Of a stretch of DNA of 64,000 nucleotides, positions 62,201 to 64,000 are shown one piece after another (within the stretch, counting starts at the first letter, position 1; every line of letters starts with the position of its first letter). Below the pieces are notes generated by a model. That model was not told where the DNA came from. It was given only the letters and a program-made list of their open reading frames with translations, and made no database searches. A program made the translations under genes and the position numbers. This DNA is from Streptomyces sp. NBC_01142 (GTDB taxonomy: Bacteria > Actinomycetota > Actinomycetes > Streptomycetales > Streptomycetaceae): NCBI RefSeq assembly GCF_026341125.1, contig NZ_JAPEOR010000001.1, positions 1,364,001 through 1,428,000 of the forward strand, read 5' to 3'.

Positions 62201-62458
62201 CGCCGTCTGCTCCGCGTCCTGCGCCTCGCTCCAGGTGTCGATGGCGGCCTTGACCTGGAAGCCACCCATCACCAGCCCGACGAGCACGGGTATGAGGAGG
62301 ATGGCGTTCAGGCGAGTGGGCACTCGCCAGTTGCGCGGGTTCAGCCGGCTGGTGCTGCCGGCGGCCGGGGCCGGACCGGGCGCATCCACAGGCGACGCCG
62401 CTGCACGCGGCGGCGGGGTGAAGTTGCCCCGCGCCTGCTGCTCTGCGGAGCTCGTCAT
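59282..62458 (-). CDS. cvnA: conservon sensor histidine kinase-like CvnA (cvn2)
   Basis: A 1058-residue sensor. TM1 is at about residues 50-70 (LNAILLIPVLVGLVMGGF). An extracellular nitrate/nitrite-sensor-like helical domain of some 250 residues follows, then TM2 (IVIGAIVVFALLTAFILAGL), HAMP, a dimerisation region with FKLDHLATRMRR, and an HATPase (LAELLENATTF, HDKGIGL, GLFVVGRLADRHG). About 400 C-terminal residues are disordered and rich in Gln, Tyr, Gly and Pro, with GYAGDQQQ repeated in tandem. ATG 62458 (MTSSAEQQ) has GAGG eight bases upstream. It is the first gene of the cvn2 operon. Confidence 0.93.
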   Translation of the reverse strand: MTSSAEQQARGNFTPPPRAAASPVDAPGPAPAAGSTSRLNPRNWRVPTRLNAILLIPVLVGLVMGGFQVKAAIDTWSEAQDAEQTALVVRASAEYGQALLNERDLTAQALLTATSEADRKADVVTKAYANTDAAKKKFDEAVENMPKKQGLERRLQLFRGEEPSLAQLRERAYTKALDPVLTEEGYVKVQHSLMEFSNELGLGTGNITSYGRTVYAVELAKAATSLQRSIGMHLLVRPSKDERVLGRQLVAFNSYNYLEQIAIGEYVSGGTQADEDRLREVMAGKAADGKKRLEAAGLNPPQGQDGSIVTGMAAQIGAGQDPEALEAKDITPETWMGASTAKFEGYTEIEKDLVNKAVDEAALISDEAKTDAIVIGAIVVFALLTAFILAGLMARQMSRSMRQLRTAAFGIAEQRLPMLVDQLSRTEPGRVDTRVQPIPIDTQDEIGEVARAFDQVHREAVRLAAEQAMLRGNVNAIFTNLSRRNQSLIEGQLTLITDLENNEADPDQLENLFKLDHLATRMRRNGENLLVLAGEEPGRRWNQPVPLVDVLRAASSEVESYERIELTGVPETEIHGQAVTDLVHLLAELLENATTFSSPQTKVRVTATRLPDGRVMIEIHDKGIGLTAEDFADINHKLANPPTVDAAVSQRMGLFVVGRLADRHGVRVQLRPSGEQAGTTSLVMLPDAITHGGGGEALPEDDFTVSQIIPEQQQVFEPAPLQAAPMRTAAELGFDDSRYEEPSDDSTKLDPVGRSLMREERRAALEAQAQGERPLYRDEEPYQQEQQYGSEYGQEYAQGYAGDQQQGYAGDQQQAYDGYQDPGGYQEPQGHQGHHETQYAEVGYQAPQTPEPQYDNQFDTQSHQAEWPEQGTYQGAYEPEYRTESESTPDAPASAQERVGFDRPGPSPSSSHALTDAGLPRRGSSQQPQSPAQPQQKWQQPAEQAPHAPQSGQAEGDGSGTEDWRSKNDDRWMRAEKLREPKAGGVTPSGLPRRVPKANLVEGTAEQTPQGGPQVSRAPEDVRGRLSNLRRGVQQGRSAGSDTNGSGFGPGSTYNQER

Positions 62459-62550
62459 GCTTCGCCTCACTCGACCAACAACCTCTCGGCGTCGGCACCA
62501 ACGTTGTGCCGTGTTTCGTTCAGAGCTCTACTACTCGGGAGTTCGTCGAA

Positions 62551-62600
62551 TTCCAGCACGTGGAAGGGTCCCGTTCCAAACAGTTGGAATCAGTCATTCC
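62551..62600 (-). promoter_or_regulatory. palindrome cluster in the cvn2 promoter region
   Basis: TTCCA-GCACG-TGGAA (62551-62565), TTCCAA-ACAG-TTGGAA (62574-62589) and GGAAT-CAGTC-ATTCC (62586-62600) are perfect inverted repeats sharing TTCCA/TGGAA half-sites, 90-140 bases upstream of cvnA. They look like a multi-site operator. Confidence 0.55.
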
Positions 62601-62807
62601 GAGTGGCGTATGCCTCAGATAAAACGGGCATAAAGAGCGAGCTCTGCTAAATGGTGTCGGTAATGTAAGCGCAGTGGTACCGGTCGTACGCATCGAGTGT
62701 CCGAGACGGATTAATTCTCTGTCGAAACGTTATGAACACGGAGGCGGGCCGTGTCAAAGGACACGGCCCACCCCTGTACAACTACGACAACTGCCGTATG
62801 TCGTCGT
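62601..62807. other. intergenic region between the two conservons
   Basis: This 207-base stretch lies between the palindrome cluster and the CvnD stop of the next conservon. It is comparatively AT-rich (for example around 62620-62660), so it probably contains the cvn2 promoter. It also holds the cvn1 hairpin at 62746-62769. No ORF of note. Confidence 0.6.
62746..62769 (-). terminator. stem-loop after conservon 1
   Basis: GGGCCGTGTC (62746-62755) and GACACGGCCC (62760-62769) form a perfect ten-base stem with an AAAG loop, 39 bases past the CvnD stop on the minus strand. Confidence 0.7.
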
Positions 62808-63389
62808 CTACTTGAGTCGGGCCATCAGGGCGTGCTCGACCAGGGTGATCAGGGCACTCTTGGCGTCCGCGCGGTGGCGGGCGTCGGTGGTGATGATCGG
62901 GGTGTCGGGGCCGATCTGCAGTGCTTCGCGGACCTCTTCGGGGTTGTAGGGCTGATGTCCCTCGAACCCGTTGAGGGCGACGACGAAGGGCAGGCCGGAG
63001 TTCTCGAAGTAGTCGACGGCGGGGAAGCAGTCGGCGAGTCTGCGGGTGTCGACGAGGACGACGGCGCCGATGGCGCCGCGGACGAGGTCGTCCCACATGA
63101 ACCAGAAGCGGTCCTGACCGGGTGTACCGAAGAGGTACAGGATCAGGTCCTGGTCCAGGGTGATGCGGCCGAAGTCCATGGCCACCGTGGTGGTGGTCTT
63201 GTCGCCGGTGTGGGTGAGGTCGTCGATGCCCGCGGAGGCTGACGTCATGACGGCTTCGGTACGCAGCGGGTTGATCTCCGAGACGGCGCCGACGAACGTG
63301 GTCTTGCCCACGCCGAAGCCGCCCGCCACCACGATCTTCGCGCTGGTGGTCGACCGGGCTGCACCGCCGCTAGAGCTGGCGAAGTCCAC
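62808..63389 (-). CDS. cvnD: conservon GTPase CvnD (cvn1)
   Basis: A 193-residue Ras-like GTPase with the same motifs as the cvn2 copy (GGFGVGKTTF; LFGTPGQDRFWFMW). It differs from that copy only at three residues by eye (Val for Ile, Glu for Asp, C-terminal Lys for Arg), and at about 11 of 582 bases. GTG 63389 overlaps the CvnC stop by 20 bases. The sensor CvnA of this conservon lies beyond the window. Confidence 0.95.
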   Translation of the reverse strand: MDFASSSGGAARSTTSAKIVVAGGFGVGKTTFVGAVSEINPLRTEAVMTSASAGIDDLTHTGDKTTTTVAMDFGRITLDQDLILYLFGTPGQDRFWFMWDDLVRGAIGAVVLVDTRRLADCFPAVDYFENSGLPFVVALNGFEGHQPYNPEEVREALQIGPDTPIITTDARHRADAKSALITLVEHALMARLK

Positions 63390-63774
63390 TGAGCACCCTT
63401 TCGAGCAGTGTCACATCCGGCGTGCCGCCGGCCTCTCCGTTGCCCGGCTGGTGGATTGCCACCATCCCCGCCTCCGCCAGGTCGGCCACGAGGATCCGGG
63501 CAACCCCCAGCGGCATCGACAACAGCGCCGACACCTCCGCCACCGACTTGACCTCACGGCACAAGTGGCAGATGCGCTGGTGCTCGGGGAGCAACCCCGC
63601 GAGGTGGGCCGGGTCGGCCGTGGTGCTGACCAGCGCCTCGATGGCGAGCTGGTAGCGCGGCCGGGTCCGGCCGCCGGTCATGGCGTACGGACGTACCAGC
63701 GGCTGATCGCCCTCGAATCCGTACGCGTCGACTGAGGCGCCGTACGGATCGTGAGAGGCGGGTGGCGGGGTCAT
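63370..63774 (-). CDS. cvnC: conservon DUF742 protein CvnC (cvn1)
   Basis: A 134-residue DUF742 protein (LVRPYAMTGGRTRPRYQLAI; SALLSMPLGVARILVADLAE). It has only a short N-terminal extension (MTPPPASHDPYGASV), unlike the cvn2 copy with its Gln-rich arm. ATG 63774 follows CGGAGG. It is clearly more diverged from its paralogue than CvnD is, apart from a shared block encoding GRTRPRYQLAIEALVSTTAD. Confidence 0.93.
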   Translation of the reverse strand: MTPPPASHDPYGASVDAYGFEGDQPLVRPYAMTGGRTRPRYQLAIEALVSTTADPAHLAGLLPEHQRICHLCREVKSVAEVSALLSMPLGVARILVADLAEAGMVAIHQPGNGEAGGTPDVTLLERVLSGLRQL

Positions 63775-63868
63775 GAATCCTCCGGGCGTGACAGCAAGTG
63801 GTCGGCGTGCCGTCTGACTGGGCCGGTGGGGGGGGCTGTGGTCGGCCTGACGGTGGGCGTTCGTTGGC

Positions 63869-63899
63869 GTACCTGAGTACGTGGCGCGTACCTCAGTAC
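63869..63899 (-). promoter_or_regulatory. twin GTACCTSAGTAC sites between cvnB and cvnC
   Basis: GTACCTGAGTAC (63869-63880) and GTACCTCAGTAC (63888-63899) are near-palindromic and 19 bases apart, in the 142-base gap between cvnC and cvnB of conservon 1. They may be an internal promoter element or an RNA structure. Confidence 0.45.
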
Positions 63900-63916
63900 C
63901 TGGGGGGATGGCGGGG

Positions 63917-64000
63917 TCAGTGCAACAGGCTTCCCTGGAGCTCGGCGCGCAGGTCCGGGGTGAGGACGCTGCCCGCGCGGTCGACCAGGAGAGCCATCTC
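63917..64000 (-). CDS. cvnB: conservon roadblock protein CvnB (cvn1), C-terminus only
   Basis: The window ends inside this gene. The last 27 codons read EMALLVDRAGSVLTPDLRAE then LQGSLLH, ending in TGA at 63917-63919. This matches the end of the cvn2 CvnB (ELQGSLLN) almost exactly. Order and strand fit a conservon. Confidence 0.9.
   Translation of the reverse strand, partial: EMALLVDRAGSVLTPDLRAELQGSLLH

Noticed and set aside
59198..62650. A 1150-residue open frame on the plus strand opposite cvnA
   Set aside because: It is the antisense of a well-supported gene, the protein has no recognisable domain, and long antisense frames are expected in high-GC DNA.

Overview
The window is high-GC DNA (roughly 70 percent) with strong GC bias at third codon positions, many GTG starts, very rare TTA codons and conservon operons. 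This points to a Streptomyces chromosome. The order ilvB-ilvN-ilvC-serA, proline catabolism pair, leuB-ilvE, urease-like pair, cimA, accB-accE, two conservons matches the conserved core region I know from S. coelicolor (about SCO5505 to SCO5544). That match is from memory of gene order, not a search. I saw no rRNA, tRNA, IS element, prophage or CRISPR array.

Layout. 1-8.2 kb: a GNAT acetyltransferase, a small basic protein and a large LuxR-type ATPase regulator, then a minus-strand PQQ-sugar-dehydrogenase lipoprotein with a DUF6191 protein, an aldo/keto reductase and a divergent 2-hydroxyacid dehydrogenase. 8.3-17 kb: a membrane GGDEF protein with a decayed EAL domain, then the branched-chain amino acid genes ilvBNC behind a leader-peptide attenuator, and serA. 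17-25 kb: a TetR gene, a dehydrogenase remnant, a PucR-type regulator divergent from proline dehydrogenase and pruA, an alpha/beta hydrolase, an ArsR-SRPBCC pair with paired operators, and an AAC(2')-I acetyltransferase with a TTA codon. 25-30 kb: an MDR oxidoreductase divergent from a LysR regulator, then leuB and ilvE. 30-37.8 kb: an NCS1 permease divergent from a urease-like gene pair, an agmatine-deiminase family gene, a TetR regulator and an MFS symporter. 38-47 kb: cimA behind a second leader/terminator, a TMEM175-like channel, a Tat lipoprotein hydrolase, a secreted Gly-rich protein with DUF1876, a DUF397/XRE pair, a subtilisin-like protease and a YceI protein. 47.3-55.4 kb: a secreted glycan-degrading island (GH64, GH101, PL8) with LacI-type operator palindromes. 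55.5-64 kb: acetyl/propionyl-CoA carboxylase genes accB-accE, then conservon 2 complete and the downstream part of conservon 1, both on the minus strand.

How genes work together. ilvB/N/C, ilvE, leuB and cimA supply branched-chain amino acids. ilvB and cimA both have short upstream ORFs carrying branched-chain codons followed by U-tract terminators; ilvE has a short ORF and a palindrome around its -10 but no terminator. accB/accE make malonyl/methylmalonyl-CoA. The two conservons are histidine-kinase-like sensor, roadblock, DUF742 and GTPase sets; their two CvnD genes are almost identical in DNA, which suggests gene conversion.

The least ordinary unit is the urease-like operon. UreC keeps all six nickel ligands but has lost the catalytic flap Cys-His pair, and no ureDEFG accessory genes are present here. 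It sits with a nucleobase-type permease and a guanidino-modifying enzyme, so its substrate may not be urea.
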